From NCBI GenBank assembly GCA_019359075.1, contig JAHHIB010000003.1, positions 62,001 to 126,000 of the forward strand: a DNA stretch of 64,000 bases, read 5' to 3'. Positions 18,400 to 28,010 of the stretch are shown here, piece after piece. The position numbers and the translations under genes were made by a program. Position 1 is the stretch's first letter, and every line of letters starts with the position of its first letter. The notes under the pieces are model-generated. The model ran no database searches and had not been told where the DNA came from. It saw only the letters and a program-made list of their open reading frames with translations. This DNA comes from Kalymmatonema hyalinum WJT4-NPBG1. Lineage in GTDB: Bacteria; Cyanobacteriota; Cyanobacteriia; Cyanobacteriales; Nostocaceae.

Positions 18400-18504
18400 C
18401 TGCCGATTGCGGAATACAACTAAATAAAATTCTTCTTTAAACCCTATTATCTCTGACTACATGACTGTGATTCATCCCTCTTGTTTAGGATTGCACTTAC
18501 CCAA

Positions 18505-18948
18505 ATGATAAATTTTGAACCATTTGATCACAATTGCCCTTCTATAGAAGCTGGGAATTGCGGATTGACGCCTGGGGAAGAATTTTCTCAATTCCTCATC
18601 CCAAGTATTGCCACTCTTCCTACAGGGCTGCTTTTGTCTTTGATTCCAATCGTTGGCTTTTTCCGTCTATGGACGTACCGCCGTCAGGGAAGTCGGGAAC
18701 AACTTGCTGTGAGTCGTCTGTCAATAACTTTGGTATTGACTTGGCTTTTGGGTTACCTCTTGCTAGCGACTGGGGCGGTAACTTCAGAGTTTTTAACACT
18801 GCGTCTACTTATCCTTAATAGCTTTCTCACCTCTAGCTACTTTTTGGTTAGTATCTGGTTAATTGTTCGTGTAGCTAAAGACAAATCAAAGCGGTTGCCC
18901 CTTGCGAGTCGCTTCCCCTCCATAGTGCTTGGCAAATACCTATGCTAA
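18505..18948 (+). CDS. Small membrane protein of unknown function
   Basis: About 147 residues with three hydrophobic helices (near 30-50, 70-92 and 98-125). The longer frame from 18481 starts with TTG; the ATG at 18505 (M-I-N-F-E-P-F) is a more likely start. A Cys pair occurs in the N-terminal extracytoplasmic part (N-C-P-S-I-E-A-G-N-C). It is divergent from the AI-2E-like gene. I do not recognise the family. Confidence 0.65.
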   Translation: MINFEPFDHNCPSIEAGNCGLTPGEEFSQFLIPSIATLPTGLLLSLIPIVGFFRLWTYRRQGSREQLAVSRLSITLVLTWLLGYLLLATGAVTSEFLTLRLLILNSFLTSSYFLVSIWLIVRVAKDKSKRLPLASRFPSIVLGKYLC

Positions 18949-19233
18949 ATCTTAAGTAAAAGGCAACTGGCAGTGTTTCTACTTGTATATGCCAAAAAAC
19001 TACGCATTTTCTTCCTAACAACTCTAGTTAAATCTCTTTTGCGATTGCCATACTTCAAGAAAACCTCTCCGGATTTGCCAAAAAATAGGAGAATGACTGC
19101 AATAAGTGTTTTGGTTAACACTAAAGTGGCAAATTTACCACTGATAATCTAAGAGTTAGCTATTATGGGTTAATTTCTCTGTTTCCATAGCAGCAGATTT
19201 TCCGGATTTTATTCAGTAAGTGTGAGGAAGTCA

Positions 19234-20652
19234 GTGACCATTCAAAGAACTTCGGCGCAAGAAAACCATTCCACAAATACTAACAACTTAAGTGATCAAA
19301 ATGCCAGCAGCCATAAATCTGGACGGTGGCTGTGGTTTTGGGTAGCTATGAGCGGTATTGCAATGGTGTCAGCAACTGCAGGGGCGCTGTTGGCAGTTTC
19401 TTTAACAAGTACACCTTTAATGCAAGCTTCTTTAAGTGCAGATGAAGCAGCGGTGTTTGATGGCGATCGCATTTCCGGGAGTGGGTTGCGATTTTCAGAA
19501 TTAACTCGCCCCGTGAATATCTTAATTATGGGAATGAGCGTACTTCCGCCTGATGTGCGAAACCCTTCCGGTGAAACTAAAAATCTTAGATATCTGCCCC
19601 AAGTCAACTCCTTTGATGGTCTTTCTGACGTCATGCTCTTGATCAAATTTGATCCAGAGAAGAAAAAATTAGTCATGCTTTCTATTCCCAGAGATACCCG
19701 TATAGAAATAGAGGGGCACGGTCTCAAAAAAATTAATTCTACAAATGTTTTTGGTGGACCAGCTTTGACTGCCAAAACTGTTAGTAACCTCGTGAACGGA
19801 GTAGGAATTGATCGCTATATCCGGATTAACGTTTTGGGAGTCGGTAAGCTGATTGATGCTTTGGGTGGAGTCACAGTTTACGTACCCAAAGATATGAAAT
19901 ATCAAGATGATTCTCAGCACCTTTATATTAATTTGAAGAAAGGAAAGCAGCATCTCAATGGCGAACAGGCGCTGCAACTTCTGCGCTTCCGACATGATGA
20001 GAATGGAGACATTGGTCGAATTCAGCGACAGCAAATGGTCATGCGAGCGCTGATGGATCAATCTCTCAACCCAGCTACCCTAACTCAATTGCCCAAAATT
20101 CTCAACGTAGTCAAAGAACATATTGATACTAACTTAACAGTTGAAGAGTTATTGGCACTGGCAGGTTTTGGAGCGCGAACAAATCGCTCTAATATGCAAA
20201 TGTTGATGCTGCCTGGTCGGTTTAGTCAAAAAGGGGAGTTTAATGCTAGCTACTGGTTACCAGATAAGGAACGCATCAATAGTATGCTGAGTCAGCACTT
20301 TGAAGTGGAAACAGATTCTACACCTCAGGTAGTAAATCCAGCTTCTTTGCGAATCGCAATTCAAGACAGCACAGGTACCGATGAAGCTAATCTCCGACCT
20401 TTGATTAGAGCATTAGAAAAATCTGGCTATACTAACGTCTACGTAGCTAAAAGCTGGGGTGAACCCTTAGATGTGACTCATATTGTTGCCCAGCAAGGAG
20501 ATGGTAACAGTGCCGAATCAATTCGCAACACTTTAGGAATTGGGGAAGTGCGGGTAGAAAGCACTGGCAATCTCGGCTCTGATATCAGTATCCAAGTGGG
20601 TAAGGATTGGTTACAACACAGAGAAATCCTTGAAAACCCTGTCCAACCTTAA
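19234..20652 (+). CDS. LytR-CpsA-Psr (LCP) family protein with LytR_C domain
   Basis: LCP enzymes transfer polysaccharides or other polymers from lipid carriers to the cell wall. After a polar N-terminus and one membrane helix (about residues 30-55), the LCP core shows S-D-V-M-L-L-I, S-I-P-R-D-T-R, K-I-N-S-T, G-G-V-T-V-Y-V-P and R-F-R-H-D-E-N-G-D-I-G-R-I-Q-R-Q; the Arg and Asp residues that bind pyrophosphate are kept. A C-terminal LytR_C-like domain follows (about 370-470, starting near L-R-I-A-I-Q-D-S-T-G). Two GTG starts are possible, at 19222 and 19234; GAGGAAG lies just before the second. Confidence 0.93.
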   Translation: MTIQRTSAQENHSTNTNNLSDQNASSHKSGRWLWFWVAMSGIAMVSATAGALLAVSLTSTPLMQASLSADEAAVFDGDRISGSGLRFSELTRPVNILIMGMSVLPPDVRNPSGETKNLRYLPQVNSFDGLSDVMLLIKFDPEKKKLVMLSIPRDTRIEIEGHGLKKINSTNVFGGPALTAKTVSNLVNGVGIDRYIRINVLGVGKLIDALGGVTVYVPKDMKYQDDSQHLYINLKKGKQHLNGEQALQLLRFRHDENGDIGRIQRQQMVMRALMDQSLNPATLTQLPKILNVVKEHIDTNLTVEELLALAGFGARTNRSNMQMLMLPGRFSQKGEFNASYWLPDKERINSMLSQHFEVETDSTPQVVNPASLRIAIQDSTGTDEANLRPLIRALEKSGYTNVYVAKSWGEPLDVTHIVAQQGDGNSAESIRNTLGIGEVRVESTGNLGSDISIQVGKDWLQHREILENPVQP

Positions 20653-20697
20653 GCTTGACTGTCGCTAATGTTCTGGCAACAGCTTACAGCAGAATTC

Positions 20698-20762
20698 AGG
20701 ACTCAGGCTTCGCGGCTCGAGGAGCCTTCGCCGAACTCCGTGAGATCTGCCGAACGGAGTCA
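20698..20762. repeat. G+C-rich repeat between LCP and hydrolase genes
   Basis: A stretch rich in short inverted parts (GCTTCGCGGC, GCCGAACTCCGT, GCCGAACGGAGTC) in the style of cyanobacterial dispersed repeats. The open frame through it (20655-20981) has no protein-like character and is not called as a gene. A second G+C-rich repeat fragment (GTATGCCTGCGGCACTCC) lies near 20876. Confidence 0.65.
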
Positions 20763-20948
20763 GGAACCAGAAGTAAATTTGGTTATATTTGTGTTCTGTG
20801 TTCTGCGTTCTGTGTTCTCCTGTTAGGATCAATCTATTTTTGCAATAAGTTTATTTTACAGTCCCACGGATCCGGGTATGCCTGCGGCACTCCTGAGGGC
20901 AAACATAATCGCGCCGTGGGATTCGTAAGCTCGAGCAAATCAACTTAT

Positions 20949-21872
20949 CTAACTGAGTTGCCGTATTGCGTTCCTGGCTGATTGCTTCCAAATCCAGTCC
21001 TGTATAATCAAATTCACCACTTCAGGAGTTTCATCTTGGGGACAATGCCCGACGCCTTCTAAAGGAATAAACTTTTGCACTTGTGGAAAGTTGGCTAACT
21101 CTCTACCTAACTCAACTGGTTCCCAAGGGTCTGCTGTTCCCCACAAGATTATCGCCGGACAGGGTAGTTGAGGTAAAAGGTCTTCAGCTAAAGGACCTGA
21201 GGAATAAGAGGTAAAGGCGAGGAAAACAGCTACAGCCCCTGGATCTTGTGCTGGTGCTGTGAGTATATCTACTAACTCTTCTGTAACTGCTTGAGAATTA
21301 GCATAGGCTTGCAGAAGAATTTTTCGTACTGTTTTCGGTTTGGCGACTTGATTGAAAAAGAAGTCGCCAATTGGTTTGACAGATAGTATACGTTGGAGTA
21401 TAGGCGCTCCAACGCGCCGAGTCCAGGGTAAAGTTGCCCGCTTGCGATCGTGCAATAGCCGCAGGGAACAGTTGAGCAGCGCAACTCCTAATGCGATGTC
21501 TGGGTTACTCACTGCTGCTTGCATCACTACAATACAGCCAATGGAGTTAGCAACTAAAAAAGCAGGTTCACCCACGATCTCACGGCAAAAATCTGCCACT
21601 TGCTGTCCCCAAGTTTCAATTGTGTAAGCAATTTTCTCACCAGGTTTTGGTTTCGCTGAACTGCCAAACCCAATCAAATCAATAGCATACACACGGTAGT
21701 TTTCCGCCAGCACGGGTATATTTTTCCGCCAGTGACACCATGAGGCTCCGAAACCATGCACTAAGATAACGGCTGGTCCGGTGGTTCCTTGGGTTTGGTA
21801 GCAAATGGGAAAGCCTTGCCAAATCCAGGTTTTTGTTGAGGTTAATGCTGGAGTGGAAGTAGAGGTGGTCAT
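20949..21872 (-). CDS. Alpha/beta hydrolase
   Basis: A 307-residue alpha/beta-fold hydrolase. Visible are the oxyanion H-G-F-G-A-S-W-C-H-W-R, the nucleophile elbow V-A-N-S-I-G-C (Ser), the acid D in W-G-T-A-D-P-W-E-P, and His in G-V-G-H-C-P-Q-D-E-T-P. This pattern is typical of the cyanobacterial and plastid hydrolases related to pheophytinase or haloalkane dehalogenase-like enzymes; the substrate is not known. The start is placed at 21872, where GGGAGAA precedes the ATG; the frame upstream to 21926 lacks a ribosome site. Confidence 0.92.
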   Translation of the reverse strand: MTTSTSTPALTSTKTWIWQGFPICYQTQGTTGPAVILVHGFGASWCHWRKNIPVLAENYRVYAIDLIGFGSSAKPKPGEKIAYTIETWGQQVADFCREIVGEPAFLVANSIGCIVVMQAAVSNPDIALGVALLNCSLRLLHDRKRATLPWTRRVGAPILQRILSVKPIGDFFFNQVAKPKTVRKILLQAYANSQAVTEELVDILTAPAQDPGAVAVFLAFTSYSSGPLAEDLLPQLPCPAIILWGTADPWEPVELGRELANFPQVQKFIPLEGVGHCPQDETPEVVNLIIQDWIWKQSARNAIRQLS

Positions 21873-23191
21873 GGGAGAAAGATAATGAGTACAAGGAGTA
21901 AATATGCAGCTTCTTGCTACAGGCATTGCTGCTTTTATTGTTGCAGTATTTAATAATGATTAATAATTAGCTTTAAGGAATCGAGCATGATAAAGAACTT
22001 GTTCCCCATTCCCTATTGTGATAGAGGTAGTGTCATTTTCCTTGACATTATTTAAGGATAGGGAGTCGCATATCTTGTAAGGCAAACAGGGTTTGCGTCG
22101 TGTAAACATCATCTACTTCTGTCATGGTATTTCTCGGCTTTGATGTTGCTGTTACTTATGATAAAGCAGGTGTAGTTATATGACCCATTTCCTAGAAAGC
22201 AGCAACTACGTATCATTGTTGAAGTTGCGAAAATCGACCAAATACCCTTTTATAGCAATTCTCTGTAATAATGCGTTTTCTGCCTTAATTTCTCTAAAGA
22301 ATAAGCAGATTTCTTCAAATAAAAACAATTAACGGTCTTTAAAGCCCGAAAATTGCCCAAAACCCAAATTGGATGGAACAAGCAATGAAGTCGATTTTTA
22401 CAGGGGTGTAGTCAAAACCTGTTGGTGGAATGGACAAGGAGAGGACACTTGCGTACGGTGAGACCAGTGCTGCAGTCCTTGTTTCCCGACCCAAGCAACT
22501 GGCGTGCCTCCTGCGGAGGAACTGAGTGCCAAAGGCACACGCCGCTAACGCTAACGCGTAGCGTGTCCGTAAGCCTAGGGGCACCGCAGGCATAGGACAT
22601 ACCCGGACGGGGGTTCCCCTGCCCTTGCAAAATCTCTGTGGACAATGAGGACAGGGAAGTCTTTTTGTGGCAACCAACTACTTATAACCACACCCTTCTT
22701 ACAGAAAAAGTATTTTTGATTATTATTTGACTATTAATTTATCAATCTAGACGGTAGATATCCTAGCTTAGTTCCTGGCGTTGGGACTGCACAACCAAGT
22801 CAGAGCATATCAACAAGCCTAGCATTGCTCCTCGTACCCATACCTGGGTACACCTGGGTACGCAGTCGCATTCAAGCAGGGCGCTACCTTAGAATGCCAC
22901 AGAGTGCTCGAATGATTGCGATGGCGCTTTTCTCCTGCTTTACAGCGATGGGCGTAAGCCTGGCGGCACCGCAGGACTCAGCCCCGCCTTTCCTACGGAA
23001 CGCTACGCATAAGCCTGGCGGCACCGCAGGACTTACGGCGATCGCCAATTTGTTGAAAGCTCAAGAAATTCATCCCAACGAGACTGAATCAATTGGCACT
23101 TCTTTGGTATATAGAAACTAGAGACAGAATGCCACTGTATTGCTATCTTAAATTGGAGGCAATAACAAATTTTTGATAAGCGCGTAACTTC
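21873..23191. other. 1.3-kb repeat-rich gap before pyrH
   Basis: No gene is supported. G+C-rich repeat blocks lie at about 22470-22660 and 22940-23045; the phrase AAGCCTGGCGGCACCGCAGGACT occurs twice within the second block (around 22957 and 23012) and a relative (AAGCCTAGGGGCACCGCAGG) in the first near 22572. A short direct repeat CCTGGGTACA/CCTGGGTACG sits at about 22844. The open frames at 22339-22677 (minus) and 22825-23121 (plus) run through these repeats. The last 70 bp probably hold the pyrH leader. Confidence 0.65.
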
Positions 23192-23920
23192 ATGGGAACA
23201 GATTACCGAAGGGTTTTACTTAAAGTGAGTGGTGAAGCCCTCATGGGCAATATGGGTTATGGAATTGATCCAGAAGTGGTCAAGGAAATAGCCGAAGAAG
23301 TAGCAGAGGTGGTATCAACTGGCGTTCAGATCGCCATCGTCGTTGGAGGCGGAAATATTTTTCGTGGCGTCAAGGCGGCGTCTGCGGGGATGGATCGAGC
23401 AACCGCTGACTACATCGGAATGATTGCCACGGTGATGAATGCTATGACATTGCAAGATTCGCTGGAACGAATCGGGGTACAGACGCGGGTACAAACCGCG
23501 ATCTCTATGCAAGAAGTCGCCGAACCCTATATCCGTCGTCGTGCCATCCGCCACTTAGAAAAAGGGCGGGTGGTTATTTTTGGTGCTGGTTCTGGAAATC
23601 CCTTTTTCACCACCGATACGACTGCGGCATTGAGAGCAGCAGAAATTGAAGCTGACGTGATTTTTAAAGCCACTAAGGTAGACGGGGTTTATGATGCTGA
23701 CCCCCACATCTACCCAGACGCCAAACGTTACAATAGCTTAACATATGGGCATGTTTTGGCAAAAGATTTGCGAGTAATGGACAGTACCGCGATAGCCTTG
23801 TGTAAGGAGAATAATATCCCTATTCTTATATTTGACTTAACTGTGCGGGGTAACATCCGCCGAGCAGTCATGGGAGAATCGATCGGGACGCTTGTGGGAG
23901 GTTCTTGTGAAATTAGCTGA
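23192..23920 (+). CDS. pyrH: Uridylate kinase
   Basis: Phosphorylates UMP to UDP in pyrimidine synthesis; the bacterial enzyme is a hexamer of the amino-acid kinase fold. The 242-residue length is normal. Signatures are L-K-V-S-G-E-A-L near the start, [36 protein letters not shown], and [13 protein letters not shown]. It overlaps the next gene, frr, by 14 bp, the usual pyrH-frr pair of cyanobacteria. Confidence 0.98.
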   Translation: MGTDYRRVLLKVSGEALMGNMGYGIDPEVVKEIAEEVAEVVSTGVQIAIVVGGGNIFRGVKAASAGMDRATADYIGMIATVMNAMTLQDSLERIGVQTRVQTAISMQEVAEPYIRRRAIRHLEKGRVVIFGAGSGNPFFTTDTTAALRAAEIEADVIFKATKVDGVYDADPHIYPDAKRYNSLTYGHVLAKDLRVMDSTAIALCKENNIPILIFDLTVRGNIRRAVMGESIGTLVGGSCEIS

Positions 23921-24455
23921 AGCTGAGAGTACGATGCAAAAGACCGTTGAATCGACTCAACGAGCTTTTAACACGATTCGCACTGGTCGCGCTAATGCGA
24001 GTTTATTGGATAAAATCACGGTGGACTACTACGGTTCGCCAACGCCCTTAAAATCACTGGCAAACATCAGTACGCCAGATTCCACAACAATTCTGATTCA
24101 GCCTTATGATCGCAATACTTTAAACCTGATTGAAAAGGCAATTTCCATGTCGGATGTGGGTTTAACACCCAACAACGATGGTTCCTTAATTCGGCTAAAC
24201 ATTCCGCAGTTGACGAGCGATCGCCGTAAAGAATTAGTCAAAATCGCCGCCAAGTATGCCGAAGAAGGACGCGTTGCCATTCGCAATATCCGCCGCGATG
24301 CTTTAGATACAATTCGCAAACTGGAAAAAAATGCCGAAATCCCAGAGGATGAAGCACGCGATCAGCAAGACAAACTGCAAAAATTGACCAACAAGTACAC
24401 CACCAGAATAGACGAATTATTGGCAGAAAAAGAAAAAGACATCACAACCGTCTAG
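23907..24455 (+). CDS. frr: Ribosome recycling factor
   Basis: Splits post-termination ribosomes together with EF-G. The 182-residue protein shows [22 protein letters not shown] and the R-R-D-A long-helix motif. The open frame extends to a TTG at 23892, but the family begins at V/M-K-L-A-E-A-E, matching GTG at 23907, with GGGAGG 6 bp before it. That start lies inside pyrH, so translation of the two is coupled. Confidence 0.97.
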   Translation: MKLAEAESTMQKTVESTQRAFNTIRTGRANASLLDKITVDYYGSPTPLKSLANISTPDSTTILIQPYDRNTLNLIEKAISMSDVGLTPNNDGSLIRLNIPQLTSDRRKELVKIAAKYAEEGRVAIRNIRRDALDTIRKLEKNAEIPEDEARDQQDKLQKLTNKYTTRIDELLAEKEKDITTV

Positions 24456-25499
24456 AAAGAACACAGAAAAATGCTTATCAGGGAGACGCGGTTTTCAAGG
24501 ACAAGGAGACATGAGCATAAGGTGAAGAGGATACAAGGACAAGGGGACATACCAGACACAGGGAAATTTTTTATCAAAGATTCTCCGTGTCACCTCATCT
24601 AGTTATCTCCACCTTATCAGCAGTGTCACTACGTCTGGTCTTCTTCAAGTCCAGTAAAAACCGCGTCAGTGCATCTCACAGTTTTTGCAGCACATAAATA
24701 AATGATCATGTACTACCTCAAAATATTTTGTAGAGGTAGAAACTTGCTTTTTGACTATTTGTGTAAATGCATAATATAAACTTTTTCAAAATTGGCGCTG
24801 AAACATTTCATTTCTAAAATATTTGCTAAAAGTTAATGAAGAAAGATAAAGAATTGGTGAGAAAGTTGTTATATTAATCTTATTTGATTTGTGTGAAAGT
24901 GCCTGCGCGATCGCATAAATCGCGCATACTCAGATTCCCGACTTCTTAAAGAAGTCGGGAATCTTGTTGTTCACGTGCCTCCTATCAGAGGAGCTTACAC
25001 GCCGAGAGTGCGTGCCCGTAGGGCTTATGATTTAGGATTGCTATAACAGTGAAGCAAATGAATTTATTTTCGTATAAGTTGACAAAAAAGAGACAAATTA
25101 TGTAATAGCAAAAAATGTGTTTAAATCACCAAAAAATATGCAGATAATATTAACCTAAAAATAATACAGCCATCCTAAATCAGTCGTGAAATTCTCTAAT
25201 TTTCTTGGTCTGGAACCTCTTTTGTCCTCTGCACTTCATTTCTCAAAAATCAAATAGGACTGCTATAATACCATAGCCGTAATTAAGAAAAATAAATAAA
25301 AAGAGTGATCATACATAGTAATATTTACGGATGAAGCATAGTTTATAAAGAATAAAGATTTAGACAAGCCAAACCAAGATATATACCATTTTGAACAGCA
25401 AACTACGAAAATTAATCAAAGTTTCGTCAGAGTGCCTATTTAGAAAGTAAAAACAGAAACGGGACAACTAACAGATACAGGAGCAAAGACAAGAGCCAT
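24456..25499. other. 1-kb AT-rich spacer without a gene
   Basis: No coding region is supported on either strand. It holds one tight palindrome (24932-24964), a G+C-rich repeat fragment at about 24975-25027, and otherwise AT-rich DNA. The last part presumably contains the promoter of the flavoprotein gene at 25500. Confidence 0.65.
24932..24964. repeat. Perfect 16-bp inverted repeat
   Basis: AGATTCCCGACTTCTT and its exact complement are separated by a single A. This is a known type of dispersed palindrome in Nostocales. It has no T run and lies 470 bp from frr, so I call it a repeat, not a terminator. Confidence 0.85.
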
Positions 25500-26624
25500 A
25501 TGTACGACTGTATTATCGTCGGCGCGGGACCAGCTGGTGGAACAGCCGCATATCATTTAGCCAAGCGGGGACGCTCAGTATTAGTCTTAGAAAAAGAAAC
25601 CCTGCCAAGATATAAACCCTGTGGGGGTGGAGTGTCGCCAGCGATCGCCCAATGGTTTGACTTTGACTTTAGCCCTGCAATTTCAAGCAAAGCAGACACA
25701 ATTCGCTGTACCTGGAAAATGGGCGAACCTGTGGAGGCGGAACTAAAAACTCCTGAACCAGTTTGGATGGTTAGGCGCGATGTATTTGACCATTTCCTGA
25801 TTCAGCAAGCGCAAAAGCAAGGCGCTGAACTCAAAGATAATACAGCAGTCACAAGCATTGAATTTAAAGGTGACTCTTGGCAAGTCAATACGGCAAATGG
25901 ATCTGTCAGTGGACGTTACTTAATTGCTGCTGATGGTGCAAAAGGACCAATGGCAAAATTCCTAGGCTTCAAAGACCGCAAACGCCTTCTAGCAGCAGCC
26001 TTAGAAGCAGAAGCATCAGCCAAAGTAGAAAACGGTAACATTGCCCATTTTGAGTTTGGCATGATCAAAAACGGGTATCTGTGGAACTTTCCTAAAGCAG
26101 ATGGATATTCTATTGGAATTGGCAGATTTCTGGGCGGTGGTGAGGCTCAAGATTTCAAGAGCATTTTGAACGAATATGGCGGCTTGTTTGGTGTGGATAT
26201 CAAAATCTGCAAGCAGTATGGTCATGCTTTGTGCTTGTGGAATGGTAATCAAAAGCTGCATACTGAAAATGCGGTTTTAGCTGGGGAAGCTGCTTGTGTC
26301 GTTGATCCTTTCACAGCAGAAGGTATTCGCCCCTCAATTTTTAGCGGTATGAAAGCAGCAGAAGCGATCGACCAAGCCTTGGGTGGCGATATCAACGCCT
26401 TGGAAAAATACTCCGAGATAATTAACGAAGAATGGGGTAGTGATATGTCTTGGGCGCAAAAATTAGCTGGGGCGTTTTACCGTTTCCCTGGTGTTGGTTA
26501 CAAAGTGGGTGTTAAGCGCCCCTCTGCTGTCCAAATTATGGGCAAACTTTTGTGTGGTGAACTGCGCTACAGCGAGGTGACTGGTCGCGCCCTCAAGCGG
26601 TTAGTTCCTGGTTTTGGTGGGTAG
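25500..26624 (+). CDS. Geranylgeranyl reductase-family FAD oxidoreductase
   Basis: A 374-residue flavoprotein. The FAD-binding G-A-G-P-A-G-G-T-A-A-Y-H-L-A motif is at residues 8-21; the P-R-Y-K-P-C-G-G-G substrate-side motif near residue 37-45 and G-E-A-A-C-V-V-D-P-F-T-A-E-G-I-R (about 262-277) are those of the geranylgeranyl reductase family. Members reduce prenyl chains of chlorophyll, tocopherol or lipids. It is shorter than ChlP, so it is more likely a paralog with another prenyl or lipid substrate. Preceded by CAGGAGCAAAGACAAG before the ATG. Confidence 0.92.
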   Translation: MYDCIIVGAGPAGGTAAYHLAKRGRSVLVLEKETLPRYKPCGGGVSPAIAQWFDFDFSPAISSKADTIRCTWKMGEPVEAELKTPEPVWMVRRDVFDHFLIQQAQKQGAELKDNTAVTSIEFKGDSWQVNTANGSVSGRYLIAADGAKGPMAKFLGFKDRKRLLAAALEAEASAKVENGNIAHFEFGMIKNGYLWNFPKADGYSIGIGRFLGGGEAQDFKSILNEYGGLFGVDIKICKQYGHALCLWNGNQKLHTENAVLAGEAACVVDPFTAEGIRPSIFSGMKAAEAIDQALGGDINALEKYSEIINEEWGSDMSWAQKLAGAFYRFPGVGYKVGVKRPSAVQIMGKLLCGELRYSEVTGRALKRLVPGFGG

Positions 26625-26752
26625 TCATTAGTCATTGCGCGATCGCCACTTGAGTTATTTCTCAACCATTCAACCACAGAAATTTTATTGAATGATTGCT
26701 TTCTTGGTTTGGGCGATCGCCCTAGTTTCATGACAAAGTGTGAAGTTAGCAC

Positions 26753-26996
26753 CTTATCGATTTCATCAATTAACACAACACTGGGTAAGTCACTGCGAAA
26801 AGCACGCCCTAAGGGTCCCCACTCTACGTAAGCATCCGCATTTTTCGCCCGGATTGCGGCTTCATCATCAATTTGCGACGCAGCAAGTTGAGCATCCGGC
26901 AACCGCCCAAGCGCATCATAGGTCTACAGCCCATCCCGTGGCCGACTAGTAGATTTGACGTACCAAGCTTCATAAGGCAAACCCAGTTCGTAAGCC
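26753..26996 (-). pseudogene. Internal fragment of a MoxR-type AAA ATPase gene
   Basis: Read on the minus strand in the frame one base off the larger gene, the sequence gives G-L-P-Y-E-A-W-Y-V-K-S-T-S-R-P-R-D-G-L, then TAG, then T-Y-D-A-L-G-R-L-P-D-A-Q-L-A and on through A-Y-V-E-W-G-P-L-G-R-A-F-R-S to V-V-L-I-D-E-I-D-K (Walker B). In MoxR-type ATPases the residue at the stop is usually Tyr, so TAG for TAC or TAT is a nonsense change. The Walker A part upstream and everything after Walker B are missing. It is a decayed remnant. Confidence 0.75.
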
Positions 26997-27915
26997 ACGC
27001 AAACACACGCTCTGGAACTCCTTCACTCTTTTCCAAAACAATTTGAACTGTATAGTCAATTTTTTTAGTGACCTTAATTGGCAATGCATCAATTGCATTT
27101 TCCATCCAATTTGCCAACACTCGGTCAGATAGGCGATCTATAATTGGCAACCTGATGGGGATACAGGGTTCCCAAACCGGATCGAACTGGTCTGCAAATT
27201 GGATATTCCAGTTGGTGACACAACCTTCATGGTCAACTAAAAACATTAGGAGAAAAAACTCGTTGGTTGGGTGGATTGTCTGTTGAGTTGAGTTTACCAA
27301 CGGTAGCCAGAAGTCGCGGATGAGTTCATGCAGATAGTCTTCGTCAATGCAGTCAAAGTCATGAAAAACCAGGATGATGTGCTGGGTTTGCAATTGAGCT
27401 ACTGCATTCTTAGCAATTTCTTCATGGGATGAGAAGTTTTGTACTCCCATTTGACGACCTAGCTCTCGCCACAGAGCAGCAATGTCTGTTCTCAATGCCC
27501 TACGGGAGAGATAAAACTGGATTGGGGGAGTTACGGTACTTTCTGGAATTGCCTGTAACAAGCGCTTCAGCAGAAAGATTTGACCATGTTCCGGCAAACC
27601 ATGAACTAAAAAAGCTCCTATTCGCTTTTCTTCAATAAATTCTCGAAATAGCCGTACCTGCTGGACATAATTCAGGCGGAACAGTTCACCGTGTATTCGC
27701 TCATTATCTAAAGACCTTTCAATAGTTTGAATTTGTTTGAGCAGGCGATCGCGTTCTGCCTCAACCCGCTCAATCTCCTTTTCTAGCTGATAAGCTACTA
27801 AAGTACCTGCCTGGATAGCAGAATCAGCCCGCAAACGTCGTATCTTTTCGCTGAGCAGATCGTACTGTTGCTGAAGTTCTTTCAGTCTTTGCTGTAAATG
27901 CCGAACTGAGGACAT
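26824..27915 (-). CDS. STAND-like protein with degenerate P-loop and adaptor coiled coil
   Basis: About 363 residues from the ATG at 27915. Residues 1-70 are a coiled-coil adaptor of the effector-associated type, very close to the C-terminus of the caspase-like protein encoded just upstream (about 26 of 56 aligned residues identical by eye). Residues about 85-310 resemble a STAND NTPase, but the P-loop reads G-L-P-E-H-G-Q-I (residue 106 on), lacking the Lys and Ser/Thr, while the Walker B-like I-I-L-V-F-H-D-F-D remains: an inactive-STAND form. The last 50 residues (from about L-T-N-W-V) are out-of-frame translation of the MoxR remnant, so the natural end is lost. Confidence 0.75.
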   Translation of the reverse strand: MSSVRHLQQRLKELQQQYDLLSEKIRRLRADSAIQAGTLVAYQLEKEIERVEAERDRLLKQIQTIERSLDNERIHGELFRLNYVQQVRLFREFIEEKRIGAFLVHGLPEHGQIFLLKRLLQAIPESTVTPPIQFYLSRRALRTDIAALWRELGRQMGVQNFSSHEEIAKNAVAQLQTQHIILVFHDFDCIDEDYLHELIRDFWLPLVNSTQQTIHPTNEFFLLMFLVDHEGCVTNWNIQFADQFDPVWEPCIPIRLPIIDRLSDRVLANWMENAIDALPIKVTKKIDYTVQIVLEKSEGVPERVFAWLTNWVCLMKLGTSNLLVGHGMGCRPMMRLGGCRMLNLLRRKLMMKPQSGRKMRMLT

Positions 27916-28010
27916 CAATAGTAATTAATTATATTAAACCAACGCTCACCCTAATTTTATTTATTAGAGCTTTGACGGATGACATCTCTATTCAGCCCCA
28001 GCTTTCTCAA

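Noticed and set aside
20655-20981. 108-codon frame after the LCP gene
   Set aside because: Runs through G+C-rich repeats and into the hydrophobic-looking AT part of a spacer; no start signal or protein-like pattern.
22339-22677. 112-codon minus-strand frame and its overlapping 77-codon relative
   Set aside because: Composed of repeat sequence rich in CGT/GCG phrases; the apparent Cys and Pro pattern is from the repeats.
22825-23121. 98-codon frame upstream of pyrH
   Set aside because: Contains two copies of the AAGCCTGGCGGCACC repeat; no ribosome site and no recognisable domain. A faint signal-peptide look in the middle is not enough.
25500-26624. Calling this gene chlP (geranylgeranyl diphosphate reductase of chlorophyll synthesis)
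   Set aside because: Shorter than ChlP and the motifs fit the wider family; a specific name is not justified.
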